A DNA stretch of 64,000 bases, from positions 372,001 through 436,000 of the forward strand of contig NZ_JBHSJF010000005.1 in the NCBI RefSeq assembly GCF_042652085.1, given 5' to 3'. Position 1 is the first letter of the stretch, and every line of letters begins with the position of its first letter. The DNA comes from Flaviflagellibacter deserti. GTDB taxonomy: Bacteria > Pseudomonadota > Alphaproteobacteria > Rhizobiales > Methylopilaceae. The notes beneath the pieces are model-generated. The model had not been told where the DNA came from. It searched no databases and was given only the letters and a program-made list of their open reading frames with translations. A program made the translations under genes and the position numbers. Positions 1 through 8,376 of this stretch are shown piece by piece.

Positions 1-67
1 GTCGTCGATCGAGGGATGCTTGTAAGCGCGCATGACGCATATCTAGCATTCCGCATGCAGGATTGCG

Positions 68-91
68 ATAGTTCGTAAAATATCGAACTAT
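68..91. promoter_or_regulatory. Inverted repeat, candidate operator of the MFS gene
   Basis: ATAGTTCG (68-75) and CGAACTAT (84-91) are perfect 8-base arms around an 8-base AT-rich spacer. It lies 74 bases before the exporter start at 166. The form fits a dimeric winged-helix repressor of the ArsR, HxlR or TetR type, whose gene could lie left of the window. Regulator identity is inference. Confidence 0.5.
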
Positions 92-165
92 GGAACTTGA
101 ACCTGGCCGGACCCGGCTTAGATGCCGCCCGAGCCAAATCTTTCAAGCTTCCGAAAGGCATAAGC

Positions 166-1341
166 ATGCCCATCGCCGTCTATGCGCTGACCGCCGGGGC
201 CTTCGGCATCGGCACCACCGAATTCATCATCATGGGCCTGTTGCTGCAGGTCTCGGCCGATCTCGGCGTCTCCGTCTCGACGGCGGGGCTGCTTCTGTCC
301 GGTTATGCGCTCGGCGTGTTCGTCGGCGCGCCGATCCTGACGCTTTCGACCCGCAAGCTGCCGAGGAAGACCGTGCTGATCGCGTTGATGGCGATCTTCA
401 CCGTCGGCAATCTCGCCTGTGCGCTGGCGCCCGACTATTGGAGTCTGATGGCGGCGCGGGTCGTGACCTCGCTCGCTCACGGCACCTTCTTCGGCGTCGG
501 CTCGGTGGTGGCGACCGGGCTCGTCGCGGCCGACCGCAAGGCAAGCGCGATCTCGGTGATGTTCACCGGCCTGACCGCCGCGACGCTGCTGGGCGTGCCG
601 TTCGGCGCCTGGATGGGCTTGAACTGGGGCTGGCGCGCGCCGTTCTACGCGGTGGCCGCGATCGGCGTGCTGGCGATGATCATCCTCGCGGTATTCGTGC
701 CGTCGGTGAAGGAGAAGGCCGAGCCGGTGGCGCTCGGCGACGAGGTGGCGGTGCTGAAGGACCCGCAAGTGCTGCTGGGCCTCCTGATGACCGTGCTCGG
801 CTTTGCCGGCGTGTTCGCCTTCTTCACCTATGTGCAGCCGATCCTTACCCGCATCACCGGCTTCTCGGAGGCTGCGGTCTCGCCCATCCTGCTCGTCTTC
901 GGCGGCGGTCTCGCGATCGGCAACCTCCTCGGCGGCAAGCTCGCCGACAAGGGGCTGGTGCGGTCGCTGTTCCTCACCGTGGGTGGGCTCGCTTTGGTGC
1001 TCGCCGCCTCAGCGGTGGCGGTGGAGAGCGAGATCGCGGCGGTGGTCGCGGTCGGGCTGATCGGCATCGCCGGCTTCGCGACGGTGGCGCCGCTGCAGAT
1101 GCGGGTGCTGGAGAAGGCCGGAAGCGCCGGCCAGAACCTGGCATCGAGCCTCAACATCGCGGCGTTCAACCTCGGCAATGCGCTCGGCGCCTGGGCCGGC
1201 GGCTTCACCATCGACCATGGTCCGGGCTTGCAGGCGGTGCCGCTGACTGCGGCGGCGATCACCGTTGTGGGGCTGATCGTGGTGTTCTGGAGCGTGCGGC
1301 TGGACGGGCCGCGCGGGAAGCTGGCGCCGAGATTGGGGTGA
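166..1341 (+). CDS. MFS transporter, DHA1-type drug/sugar exporter
   Basis: A 391-residue major facilitator superfamily protein with about 12 hydrophobic segments, expected in the inner membrane as a proton-driven exporter. The GTTEFIIMGLL segment in helix 1 is typical of the AraJ/YdhP-like efflux permeases (COG2814). I chose ATG 166 because an AAAGG-like ribosome site lies about 9 bases upstream and the family starts just before helix 1; an upstream TTG at 97 would add 23 hydrophilic residues. The palindrome at 68-91 suggests repression by a local regulator. A paralogue with the same GTTEF motif lies at 37948-39156. Substrate unknown. Confidence 0.85.
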   Translation: MPIAVYALTAGAFGIGTTEFIIMGLLLQVSADLGVSVSTAGLLLSGYALGVFVGAPILTLSTRKLPRKTVLIALMAIFTVGNLACALAPDYWSLMAARVVTSLAHGTFFGVGSVVATGLVAADRKASAISVMFTGLTAATLLGVPFGAWMGLNWGWRAPFYAVAAIGVLAMIILAVFVPSVKEKAEPVALGDEVAVLKDPQVLLGLLMTVLGFAGVFAFFTYVQPILTRITGFSEAAVSPILLVFGGGLAIGNLLGGKLADKGLVRSLFLTVGGLALVLAASAVAVESEIAAVVAVGLIGIAGFATVAPLQMRVLEKAGSAGQNLASSLNIAAFNLGNALGAWAGGFTIDHGPGLQAVPLTAAAITVVGLIVVFWSVRLDGPRGKLAPRLG

Positions 1342-1350
1342 AGCGTTCCG

Positions 1351-1473
1351 AAGCGGGAGAGGGTCGAGTCGTCGTCAGACGATCGGGGTGAGGGCAAGCA
1401 CGATGCTCGTTGCTGCAATCATGCCCTCACCCGCTCGCCTTGCGAGTCGACCTCTCCCGTAAACGGGAGAGGC
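1351..1473. repeat. Composite intergenic repeat, modules A' and A
   Basis: Fills the gap between the MFS and sthA stop codons. The left module (A', about 1351-1411) has GGGAGAGGGTCGAGT, GGGGTGAGGGC and AGCACGATGCT. The right module (A, 1423-1473) runs GCCCTCACCCGCTCGCC to a CCTCTCCCGT-AA-ACGGGAGAGG hairpin. The same modules recur at 3012-3229 and 19298-19512, there separated by module B, which is absent here. Confidence 0.75.
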
Positions 1474-1478
1474 AAAGC

Positions 1479-2948
1479 TCACTCCGCAGGCGCCGCCGCG
1501 AGCGGTCCCTCGCCTTCCAGCGCGGAGGGGATCGGCACCGTGATAGCCGCCGCGCGGGGCATGCGGTTCCAGGCGTCGAGGGCGGCGATCTTGTAGGCCT
1601 CGGCGAGCGTCGGATAGTTGAAGGTGTTCTCGATGAAATATTCGAGCGTACCGCCGAGGTTCAGCACCGCCTGACCGATATGGATCAGCTCGGTCGCGCC
1701 CTCGCCGATGATGTGGACGCCGAGCAGCTTCCGGCTGTCGATCGCGAAGATCATCTTCATCAACCCGGCATTGAGACCCATGATGTGGCCGCGCGAGGTC
1801 TCGCGGAAGCGGGCGATGCCGCATTCGTAGGCGAAGCCCTTGTCGCGCGCCTCCTGCTCGCTCATCCCGATCGTCGAGATCTCCGGCACCGCGTAGATGC
1901 CGTAGGGGAAATATTGTGGCGCGGGCGGCAGCGGCAGGTTGAAGGCGTGGCAGGCGGCGATGCGGCCCTGCTCCATCGAGGTCGAGGCGAGCGAGGGAAA
2001 GCCGATCACGTCGCCGGCAGCATAGATGTGCGGCACCTCGGTCTGGAAGGTCTTTGGATCGACCGCGATGCGGCCGCGCTTGTCGGTCGAGATGCCGGCC
2101 TTGTCGAGGCCGAGATCGGCCGTCGCGCCCATACGGCCGGCGGCGTAGAGCAGCATTTCGGTGCGGATGCGGCGGCCGTCGGCGAGCTCGGTGACGACCC
2201 AGTTCTGGTCGTCGAGCATGACCCGGGTGACCGGCGTGCCGAGGCGGATGGTGACGCCGCGGTCGCGGAGCTGGTGGACGAAGTCGTCGATGATCTCGCG
2301 GTCGATGAAATCGAGAAAGCTGTCGCGCGGCTCGATCAAAGTCACCGGAACGTCGAGCGCGGAGAAGATCGTCGCGTATTCGATGCCGATGACGCCGGCG
2401 CCGACGACCGTGATCGAGCGCGGCACGCGTGGCGTTTCGATGACCGCGTCGGAATCGACGATGTGTTCGCCGTCGAATGGAACGTTCGAGGGATGGAACG
2501 GCACCGTGCCGGTGGCGATGACGATACGCTCGGCCGTAACCGGCTGTTCGCGGCCGTCCGGGCACGAGACGATCATGCGGTGGGGATCGATGAAGCGCGC
2601 GAGCCCGGCGAGGCAGCGGACGCCGTTCCGCTGGAACTGGTGCTCGAGGATCTCGACCTCGTGCTCCAGGGTCATGGTCAGGCGGTCGCCGAGGTCCGAG
2701 CCGTCGATGTTCTGCTTCACCCGGTAGGAGCGGCCGTAGAAGCCGCGCTCGCGCCAGCCGGTGAGGTTGAGCACGGTCTCGCGGAGCGTCTTGGAGGGGA
2801 TCGTGCCGGTATGGACAGAGACGCCGCCGACGCGGCGCCTGTTCTCGACCACCAGAACCGATTTGCCGAGCTTCGCGCCCTGGACGGCGGCGCGGCGACC
2901 AGCGGGCCCGCTACCAATGACGACGAGATCGTAGGCTTCCATCGGCAT
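1479..2948 (-). CDS. sthA: Soluble (Si-specific) NAD(P)+ transhydrogenase
   Basis: A 489-residue FAD-dependent pyridine nucleotide-disulfide oxidoreductase family protein. The N-terminus has the GSGPAGRRAA dinucleotide-binding motif. The GTIPSKTLRE segment matches SthA, where the redox disulfide of lipoamide dehydrogenase is missing (VGGVSVHTGTIPSK, no CxxxxC). A second GxGxxG (VGAGVIGIEYA) binds NAD(P) mid-protein and the C-terminal dimerisation domain is complete. SthA balances NADPH and NADH in the cytoplasm, normally reoxidising excess NADPH. ATG codons at 2948 and 2942 are both possible. It is a single gene between repeat-filled gaps. Confidence 0.93.
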   Translation of the reverse strand: MPMEAYDLVVIGSGPAGRRAAVQGAKLGKSVLVVENRRRVGGVSVHTGTIPSKTLRETVLNLTGWRERGFYGRSYRVKQNIDGSDLGDRLTMTLEHEVEILEHQFQRNGVRCLAGLARFIDPHRMIVSCPDGREQPVTAERIVIATGTVPFHPSNVPFDGEHIVDSDAVIETPRVPRSITVVGAGVIGIEYATIFSALDVPVTLIEPRDSFLDFIDREIIDDFVHQLRDRGVTIRLGTPVTRVMLDDQNWVVTELADGRRIRTEMLLYAAGRMGATADLGLDKAGISTDKRGRIAVDPKTFQTEVPHIYAAGDVIGFPSLASTSMEQGRIAACHAFNLPLPPAPQYFPYGIYAVPEISTIGMSEQEARDKGFAYECGIARFRETSRGHIMGLNAGLMKMIFAIDSRKLLGVHIIGEGATELIHIGQAVLNLGGTLEYFIENTFNYPTLAEAYKIAALDAWNRMPRAAAITVPIPSALEGEGPLAAAPAE

Positions 2949-3011
2949 ATCCCCCGCCCGAGCTTTGCAGGAGCTATGCCAACAGGCAAATGACGGGGAT
3001 GTGTCAGGGTC

Positions 3012-3229
3012 CCCTCTCCTGCGAAGCGGGAGAGGGTCGAGTTGCCATCAGGCAACCGGGGTGAGGGCCAGCACGATGCTTGTTGCCGTCGTCCTCCGGC
3101 TTGACCGAAGGACCCATAGGAGGCCTGCCGTTTGGCGTGGATCTTCCGGTCAAGCCGGAGATGACGAGCGCTGCGGCTGCCCTCACCCGCTCGCTTCGCG
3201 AGTCGACCTCTCCCGTGAACGGGAGAGGC
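3012..3229. repeat. Composite intergenic repeat A'-B-A
   Basis: Three modules in order: A' (about 3012-3075; GGGAGAGGGTCGAGTTG, GGGGTGAGGGC, AGCACGATGCT), B (about 3087-3166; CCTCCGGCTTGACCG arm and the complementary CGGTCAAGCCGGAG arm), and A (3179-3229; CCCTCACCCGCTCG and a CTCTCCCGTGAACGGGAGAG hairpin). The same three modules occur in opposite orientation at 19298-19512. Together with the palindromic array at 3260-3364 this explains the 416-base gap between sthA and ybaL; no gene is seen in it. Confidence 0.8.
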
Positions 3230-3259
3230 AGGAACGCCTTCGGCGCCCGCCTCACTCGG

Positions 3260-3364
3260 CTCGGTCGTTCCGACCGAGTCCGCTCTCTCCCACCAAGTCG
3301 GATGTTTCCGACTTGGTCATGCTTAGTCCCAACTCGGCAACAGCCGGGTTGGGGTGGGAGAGAG
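3260..3364. repeat. Array of three hairpins ending at the ybaL stop codon
   Basis: CTCGGTCG/CGACCGAG (3260-3267/3271-3278), ACCAAGTCGGA/TCCGACTTGGT (3292-3302/3307-3317) and CCCAACTCGGC/GCCGGGTTGGG (3328-3338/3343-3353, one mismatch) form three stem-loops. The last two are enclosed by the perfect pair CTCTCTCCCACC (3283-3294) and GGTGGGAGAGAG (3353-3364). The array ends one base before the ybaL stop complement, so it forms the ybaL 3' untranslated region and may stop transcription or protect the mRNA end. Confidence 0.65.
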
Positions 3365-5119
3365 TCAGGGCGTCGCGTCCATCCTCTCGTCGGCCGGGCG
3401 GCCGATGACGTGCTGGATGATCGCCGCCGCGATCTCGCGCTCGCCCATGATGACCCGCGTCGCGCCTGCCTTGAGGAGATGGTCGACCTCCTCGTCCGAA
3501 TGGGCGCGGGCGACGACGTCGAGCGCGGGGTTCGCCTCGCGCGCGGTCTCGATCAGGCTGCCGGATTCGAACGGGTTCGGGATGGCGCTGACGAACCAGC
3601 GTGCCGCCTTGAGATTGGTCGCCCCCAGCATTCCCGGCTCGTTGGCATTGCCGGTGAGCGCGGGTATGCCGCGATTGCGAAGCTCGTCCACCGCTTCTGT
3701 CCGCTCGTCGCTGACGATCAGGGGGATGCCGGCCTCGATGAACGCGTCGACGACCAGTCGGCCGACGCGGCCATAACCGATGACGACGGCGTGACCGGTG
3801 AGCGTCGTGTCCGGGATGTCGCCGTTCTGGACGTCGGAGAGGGCCGCTTCGGCGGGCACCGCCTCAGGCTCGGCGGGCTGCTTCGGTTTCGCCTTCTGTT
3901 CCGGCGGCGCGATCTTGTCGAGCACGGCGAAGAAGACCGGATTGAGCAGGATCGAGATGATCGCGCCGGCGAGGATGAGGTCGCGCCCCTCCTCCGGCAG
4001 CAATTCGAGCCCGACGCCGAGCCCGCCGAGGATGAACGAGAATTCGCCGATCTGCGCGAGGCTCGCGGCGATCGTCAGTGCGGTCGGGCGATCGTGACCG
4101 AAGGCACGCACGATGAAATAGGCCGCGACCGATTTGCCGGCGATGATGATCAGCACCGTGACCAGCACCGCGATCGGGTGGCTGACGAGGATGTTCGGGT
4201 CGAACAGCATGCCGGCCGACACGAAGAATAGGACGGCGAAGGCGTCGCGGAGCGGCAGCGTCTCCTGTGCCGCCTGATGCGATAGCCGGCTTTCGGCGAG
4301 GATCATGCCCGCGAAGAACGCGCCGAGCGCGAAGGAGACGCCGAACAGGGAGGCCGCGCCGAAGGCGATGCCGAGCGCGATGGCGAGGACCGCGAGACGG
4401 AAGAGTTCGCGAGAGCCGGTATGGGCGATGTAGTGCAGGATCCACGGGATCAGCCGCCGACCGACGACGATCATCAGGGAAACGAAAACGAAAAGCTTCA
4501 GGGCGGTGACGCCGAGCATCTGCCACAGATTGAGCGGGCCGAGACCGAGCATCGCGACGAGACCGGCGCCTTCATCTGCCGGAGCCTTGCCGCCGAGGAC
4601 GCCGGAGAGCGCCGGCAGAACGACGAGCGCGAGGACCATTGCGAGATCCTCGACAATCAGCCAGCCAACCGCGATGCGGCCGCGTTCTGTCTGGACGAGG
4701 CGGCGATCCTGCAAAGCCTTCAGAAGAACCACGGTCGACGCGACCGACAGCGCGAGACCAAGGACGAGGCCGGCTCCGAGACCCCAGCCCAGCGCCCAGG
4801 CCAGACCCATGCCCATGAGCGTCGCAATGGCGATCTGGCCGATCGCGCCCGGAATGGCGATGGCGCGGACGGAGAGTAGATCGCCGAGGGAGAAGTGCAG
4901 CCCAACGCCGAACATTAGCAGGATGACGCCGATCTCGGCGAGTTCCAGGGCCAGCTCCTGGTCCGCCACATAGCCGGGCGTGAAGGGTCCGATCAGCACG
5001 CCCGCCAGAAGATATCCCGCAAGGGGCGGCAGTTTCAGCCGCTGGGCGAGCGTGCCGAGTATGAAAGCGATACCGAGACCGGCGACAATGGTGGCGATGA
5101 GCGGCGTGTGATGCGGCAT
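3365..5119 (-). CDS. ybaL: YbaL-type cation:proton antiporter (CPA2) with TrkA-N domain
   Basis: A 584-residue inner-membrane antiporter. The first ~400 residues carry about 12 membrane segments of the Na+/H+ exchanger (PF00999) fold. The remainder is a cytoplasmic Rossmann TrkA-N domain with VVIGYGRVGRLV, which binds nucleotide and gates transport in Kef-like systems. GPFTPGYVAD, ELAEIGVILLMFGVGLHFS and GWLIVEDLAMVL closely match E. coli YbaL (a KefB relative). The role is K+ (or Na+) efflux in exchange for protons. Length agrees with the family. ATG 5119 is used. A small hairpin (5146-5165) and a C-family repeat lie upstream; a hairpin array abuts the stop. Confidence 0.92.
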   Translation of the reverse strand: MPHHTPLIATIVAGLGIAFILGTLAQRLKLPPLAGYLLAGVLIGPFTPGYVADQELALELAEIGVILLMFGVGLHFSLGDLLSVRAIAIPGAIGQIAIATLMGMGLAWALGWGLGAGLVLGLALSVASTVVLLKALQDRRLVQTERGRIAVGWLIVEDLAMVLALVVLPALSGVLGGKAPADEGAGLVAMLGLGPLNLWQMLGVTALKLFVFVSLMIVVGRRLIPWILHYIAHTGSRELFRLAVLAIALGIAFGAASLFGVSFALGAFFAGMILAESRLSHQAAQETLPLRDAFAVLFFVSAGMLFDPNILVSHPIAVLVTVLIIIAGKSVAAYFIVRAFGHDRPTALTIAASLAQIGEFSFILGGLGVGLELLPEEGRDLILAGAIISILLNPVFFAVLDKIAPPEQKAKPKQPAEPEAVPAEAALSDVQNGDIPDTTLTGHAVVIGYGRVGRLVVDAFIEAGIPLIVSDERTEAVDELRNRGIPALTGNANEPGMLGATNLKAARWFVSAIPNPFESGSLIETAREANPALDVVARAHSDEEVDHLLKAGATRVIMGEREIAAAIIQHVIGRPADERMDATP

Positions 5120-5145
5120 GGGCTCCGGCGGGATGAGGAAGTTTG

Positions 5146-5165
5146 CCCTACCCTAAAAGGTAGGG
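5146..5165. promoter_or_regulatory. Hairpin upstream of ybaL
   Basis: CCCTACC and GGTAGGG form a 7-base perfect stem around CTAAAA, 27 bases before the ybaL start. It could be an operator or a leader hairpin. There is no T tract of the kind needed for an intrinsic terminator. Confidence 0.3.
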
Positions 5166-5187
5166 TCCACCGGTGAAAGTCGTAAGA

Positions 5188-5295
5188 GCCCTCATCCCGA
5201 GCCGAGCCGAAGGCTCGCGTCGAAGGATGGCAGCAAGTTCAGCGCTCGTGACAATCCTTCGACACGGACGCTGCGCGTCCGGCTCAGGATGAGGC
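5188..5295. repeat. Intergenic palindromic repeat, family C
   Basis: Begins with CCTCATCCCGAGCCGAGCCGA and ends with GCGTCCGGCTCAGGATGAGG, so the outer ends are complementary. An inner pair GAAGGAT/ATCCTTC is also present. A shorter copy, CCTCATCCTGAGCCGCGAGC to GCGTCCGGCTCAG, lies at 31602-31655. It occupies most of the gap between the HPr stop and ybaL. Confidence 0.7.
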
Positions 5296-5297
5296 CG

Positions 5298-5612
5298 TTA
5301 CTCCTCCTCGCCGAATTTCTCGGCGAGCAGACCTTCGAGCGCGTCGAGGCATTCGCGGGCTTCCAGGCCCTTGGCCGTCACTGTGATGGTGGAACCGGGG
5401 CCGGCCGCCAGCATCATCAGGCCCATGATCGACGTGCCGCCGACCGTCTCGCCACCGCGCGTCACCTTGATCTCGGCTTCGAACAGCTCGACGCACTGGA
5501 CGAACTTGGCCGAGGCCCGGGCGTGAAGGCCGCGTTTGTTGATGATGGGAAATTCGCGGCTGATGATGCCGTCCTCCGCGGTGCCGGCAGGCCAGCCAAG
5601 CGGATCGATCAT
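5298..5612 (-). CDS. ptsH: HPr phosphocarrier protein of the regulatory PTS
   Basis: A 104-residue HPr. KRGLHARAS carries the phosphorylated histidine (His30 here, His15 in E. coli). GGTSIMGLMML carries the serine (Ser61) that corresponds to the HprK target Ser46. It takes phosphate from enzyme I, whose gene is not in the window, and passes it to the EIIA encoded just upstream. Its ATG overlaps the EIIA stop by four bases (ATGA), implying translational coupling. The N-terminus is about 15 residues longer than classic HPr, as is common in alphaproteobacteria. No sugar-specific EIIB or EIIC gene is nearby, so the role is regulatory. Confidence 0.95.
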   Translation of the reverse strand: MIDPLGWPAGTAEDGIISREFPIINKRGLHARASAKFVQCVELFEAEIKVTRGGETVGGTSIMGLMMLAAGPGSTITVTAKGLEARECLDALEGLLAEKFGEEE

Positions 5613-6010
5613 TTGCCTGCCAGAACGCTGCTGGCGACGGAAATGTATTTCCTGCCCGCATCCTGCGCCTGGGTCACGGCCTCGACCAGGCCGAGTTCGT
5701 GGCGGACGGAAGCGAGCTTGATCAGCATCGGCAGATTGATGCCGGCGACAACCTCGATCTTCTTGCCGTTCATACAGGAGATCGCAAGGTTCGAGGGCGT
5801 ACCGCCGAACATGTCGGTGCAGACCACCACGCCGTCGCCGGTATCCACCCGGCAACAGGCGTCCATGATGTCCTGCCGACGACTTTCCATATCGTCTTCA
5901 GGGCCAATCATGATTGTTTCGATTTGCTGCTGAGGACCCACGACGTGTTCAAGCGCCGAGCGAAACTCGCAGGCGAGACGCCCATGGGTCACTAATACTA
6001 TGCCGATCAT
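5609..6010 (-). CDS. PTS EIIA component, mannose/fructose family
   Basis: A 133-residue single-domain EIIA of the mannose (PF03610) type. MIGIVLVTHG places the active-site histidine at residue 9, and DMFGGTPSN is the conserved loop of the family. In this gene cluster the protein acts as a soluble end-acceptor of PTS phosphate, named PtsM or EIIA-Man in rhizobia, rather than in sugar uptake. ATG 6010 gives the family start. Longer in-frame reading to 6136 would overlap hprK and add unrelated residues. The stop overlaps the HPr start; hprK lies 46 bases upstream. Confidence 0.93.
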   Translation of the reverse strand: MIGIVLVTHGRLACEFRSALEHVVGPQQQIETIMIGPEDDMESRRQDIMDACCRVDTGDGVVVCTDMFGGTPSNLAISCMNGKKIEVVAGINLPMLIKLASVRHELGLVEAVTQAQDAGRKYISVASSVLAGK

Positions 6011-6056
6011 TAATTCCTCGGGCCGCCGTCTATATGTCGGCGTGCCGGACCCGGCT

Positions 6057-6554
6057 TCAAGGTTGCTTACTCTTTCCATCTTGATGCAAGGGCGCAAGAG
6101 GCTCGTGACAATCGATGACGGCACCAGCCTGTCCAAACATAGTTAATAATATGTCTAAGCCGCGTTCAGGTGTCGCCGCAAAAGCTCGCGGCATTGTGAC
6201 GCCAGCGATTTCCGTAGTCAGGAGAATGGGTTCTGGAAGGCGCGGCAACTCGCTGGGCGGAACCAGGTCGATGACTACTCCAAGACACACGTCCTGCAGA
6301 TTCGGCATATGAGCTATGCCCAGTCCGCGTATCTCCAAGAGACCCTTGAGGTTGTCCGGAGCGGAAGCACGCACTTCCCCGCCGTACCGCTCCAGCAAAA
6401 CCCGGTCGTCGGCGACGAGGATCGCCTCGCGTCCGTAGAGCGGCGCGCGGAGAATGATCATATGCGCGAGCTGCGATTTGCCGGCTCCTGATGCGCCCCG
6501 GATCAGCACGCCCTTGCCGTCGAGCACGACGCAGGAGGCGTGGATGGAGCTCAC
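6057..6554 (-). CDS. hprK: HPr kinase/phosphorylase, short alphaproteobacterial form
   Basis: A 165-residue protein corresponding only to the C-terminal catalytic half of Firmicutes HprK (~310 residues), as is usual in alphaproteobacteria. The P-loop GASGAGKS is at residues 20-27, and LVADDRVLLE and LEIRGLGI are the HprK-specific motifs that bind magnesium and HPr. It phosphorylates or dephosphorylates HPr on serine. The start is GTG 6554, overlapping the chvG stop (GTGA). This places the bifunctional PTS switch directly under the sensor-kinase operon. Confidence 0.93.
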   Translation of the reverse strand: MSSIHASCVVLDGKGVLIRGASGAGKSQLAHMIILRAPLYGREAILVADDRVLLERYGGEVRASAPDNLKGLLEIRGLGIAHMPNLQDVCLGVVIDLVPPSELPRLPEPILLTTEIAGVTMPRAFAATPERGLDILLTMFGQAGAVIDCHEPLAPLHQDGKSKQP

Positions 6555-8332
6555 CGGACTGCGGCGGGCAGGCGCACGACGAAGCGAGCGCCGATGATCT
6601 TCGGTTGGCCGTCCTCGTCCTTCTCGCTGCGCGAGACCCGGTTCTCGGCCCAGATGCGTCCCTTGTGCGCCTCGACGATCTGCTTGGAGATCGAGAGACC
6701 GAGACCGGAATTCTGGCCGAAGCCCTCGCTCGGGCGGTCGGTGTAGAAGCGTTCGAACACACGCTCCACCGCATCCGGCCGGATGCCTGGGCCTTCGTCC
6801 TCGACCGCGATCTCGATCTCGTTCTTCAGGCGACGGCAGATGACGCGGACTTCCGAACCCTGCTCCGAGAACGAGCGGGCATTGTCGACGAGGTTGGTGA
6901 TGACCTGGCCGAGACGGGAATCGTGACCGAAGACGAGCAGCCTGTCCTTGCCCTTGGCGTTATCCGCGATGATCAGGCGGAGCGGGACGCCGGATTCAGA
7001 GCGGATCTCGTTCTGCAGGCCGACGACGGCGGTCAGCAGACGGCCGACATCGATCGGGTCGCGTTCCTGAAGCTGAAGTTCGGCATCGAGGCGCGAGGCA
7101 TCGGAGATGTCGGAGATCAGCCGGTCGAGGCGGCGGATATCGTGCTCGATGACTTCGAGCAGGCGTTTCCGCGTCGCCTCCGTCTTCGCCAGCGGCAATG
7201 TCTCGACGGCGGAGCGGAGCGAGGTCAGCGGGTTCTTGAGCTCGTGCGCAACATCTGCGGCGAAGGCTTCGATCGCCTCCATGCGATTGTAGAGCGCGTC
7301 GGTCATCTCGCGGAATGCCTTCGAGAGATGGCCGATCTCGTCGCTACGGTCGGAGAAGTCCGGCAATTCGGTGCGGCTGTTGATGCGGTTCCGCACCCGC
7401 TCGGCGGCATTGGCGAGGCGGCGCACCGGTCCCGCGATCGTACCCGCGAGCAGGATCGACAGCACGATCATCACCACGGCCGCCACGAGGAAGACGCGGA
7501 CGATGGCCATGCGCTCGTTCTGGACGATCTTGTCGATGTCGCCGCCGAGCGTGGACAGCAGCAGAACCCCCGCGACCGACTGGAAGCGCTGGATCGGCAC
7601 CGCGACCGAGACGATCATCTCGCCCTTCTGATTGCGGCGGACCTCGGAGGCGGGAGCGCCCGCCAGCGCCCGGACGATCTCCGGATAGTCCTGTACGCCG
7701 GCCAGCTCCTTGTAGGGCGGCACGTCGCTCCAGAAGATCCAGCCGCGCACCGTATCGAACAGCCGGCCGAGCAGCGTCATCTCCTGCGGGGTCGGCGGCG
7801 GCGGCAGGTCGAAGCGGAGGATGTCGCCGCGGTTGTAGAGGCTTTGGGAGTCGAGCAGGAGAGCGCCGTAGGAATCGTAGATGCGTGCGCGGGTGCGCGT
7901 GGGGCTGACGAGGCGGCGGAGAAGCGGCGCGACGCGCTCCGGATTGATCGGAAATTCGAGATTGTCGATCGTGTCGCCGCGCTGGGAGAACATCTCCCCG
8001 GGCGAGATGTTCATCAGCTTGTCGGGATCGACCCAGACCGAGGAATTGTCCGCCGTGCCGGAGGCCGCGATCGCGCCGGCGATGATCTCGCCCTGGATCA
8101 GCATGCTCTGCGTGCGTGCCTCGATGAGGCCGGCGCGGAACTGGTTCAGATAGAGGATGCCGCAGAGGAGCGCGACGAGGCCGGCGAGGTTGAGGACGAC
8201 GATGCGCCGGGTCAGGCTCGATCCGAACGGGCCGAACAGGCGAGACAACCGGAAGCCGCGGCCATGCTCCTCGGCGGAGCTGTCCGCGTCGCCGTCCAGA
8301 TAGACGTCGGAGCGATCGGTCTCAGCGGTCAT
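6551..8332 (-). CDS. chvG: ChvG/ExoS sensor histidine kinase
   Basis: A 593-residue membrane kinase. Order: cytoplasmic tail, membrane segment (about 43-65), periplasmic sensor domain (about 66-280), second membrane segment (about 285-305), HAMP, and a HisKA domain with VAHELKNPLTSLRSA, phospho-acceptor His363. An HATPase follows with NLVDNA (N box), DEGPGI (G1) and GLGLSI (G2). ChvG/ExoS controls acid response, exopolysaccharide, motility and host interaction in Agrobacterium, Sinorhizobium and Brucella (BvrS). It is 44 bases after chvI and overlaps hprK, so one operon chvI-chvG-hprK-EIIA-ptsH is likely. Confidence 0.95.
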   Translation of the reverse strand: MTAETDRSDVYLDGDADSSAEEHGRGFRLSRLFGPFGSSLTRRIVVLNLAGLVALLCGILYLNQFRAGLIEARTQSMLIQGEIIAGAIAASGTADNSSVWVDPDKLMNISPGEMFSQRGDTIDNLEFPINPERVAPLLRRLVSPTRTRARIYDSYGALLLDSQSLYNRGDILRFDLPPPPTPQEMTLLGRLFDTVRGWIFWSDVPPYKELAGVQDYPEIVRALAGAPASEVRRNQKGEMIVSVAVPIQRFQSVAGVLLLSTLGGDIDKIVQNERMAIVRVFLVAAVVMIVLSILLAGTIAGPVRRLANAAERVRNRINSRTELPDFSDRSDEIGHLSKAFREMTDALYNRMEAIEAFAADVAHELKNPLTSLRSAVETLPLAKTEATRKRLLEVIEHDIRRLDRLISDISDASRLDAELQLQERDPIDVGRLLTAVVGLQNEIRSESGVPLRLIIADNAKGKDRLLVFGHDSRLGQVITNLVDNARSFSEQGSEVRVICRRLKNEIEIAVEDEGPGIRPDAVERVFERFYTDRPSEGFGQNSGLGLSISKQIVEAHKGRIWAENRVSRSEKDEDGQPKIIGARFVVRLPAAVR

Positions 8333-8376
8333 GGCGTGCGAAATTGCGCCCGCGGGCGCGCAACGTCAAACCCGGC

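Noticed and set aside
1410..2993. Long plus-strand open frame opposite sthA
   Set aside because: Arg/Asp/Val-rich translation without domains, exactly antisense to a clear enzyme; a by-product of high GC at third positions.
3012..3364. Repeated GGGAGAGG and CTCACCC units as a CRISPR array
   Set aside because: Units are palindromic modules in mixed orientation with no regular spacers and no cas genes nearby.
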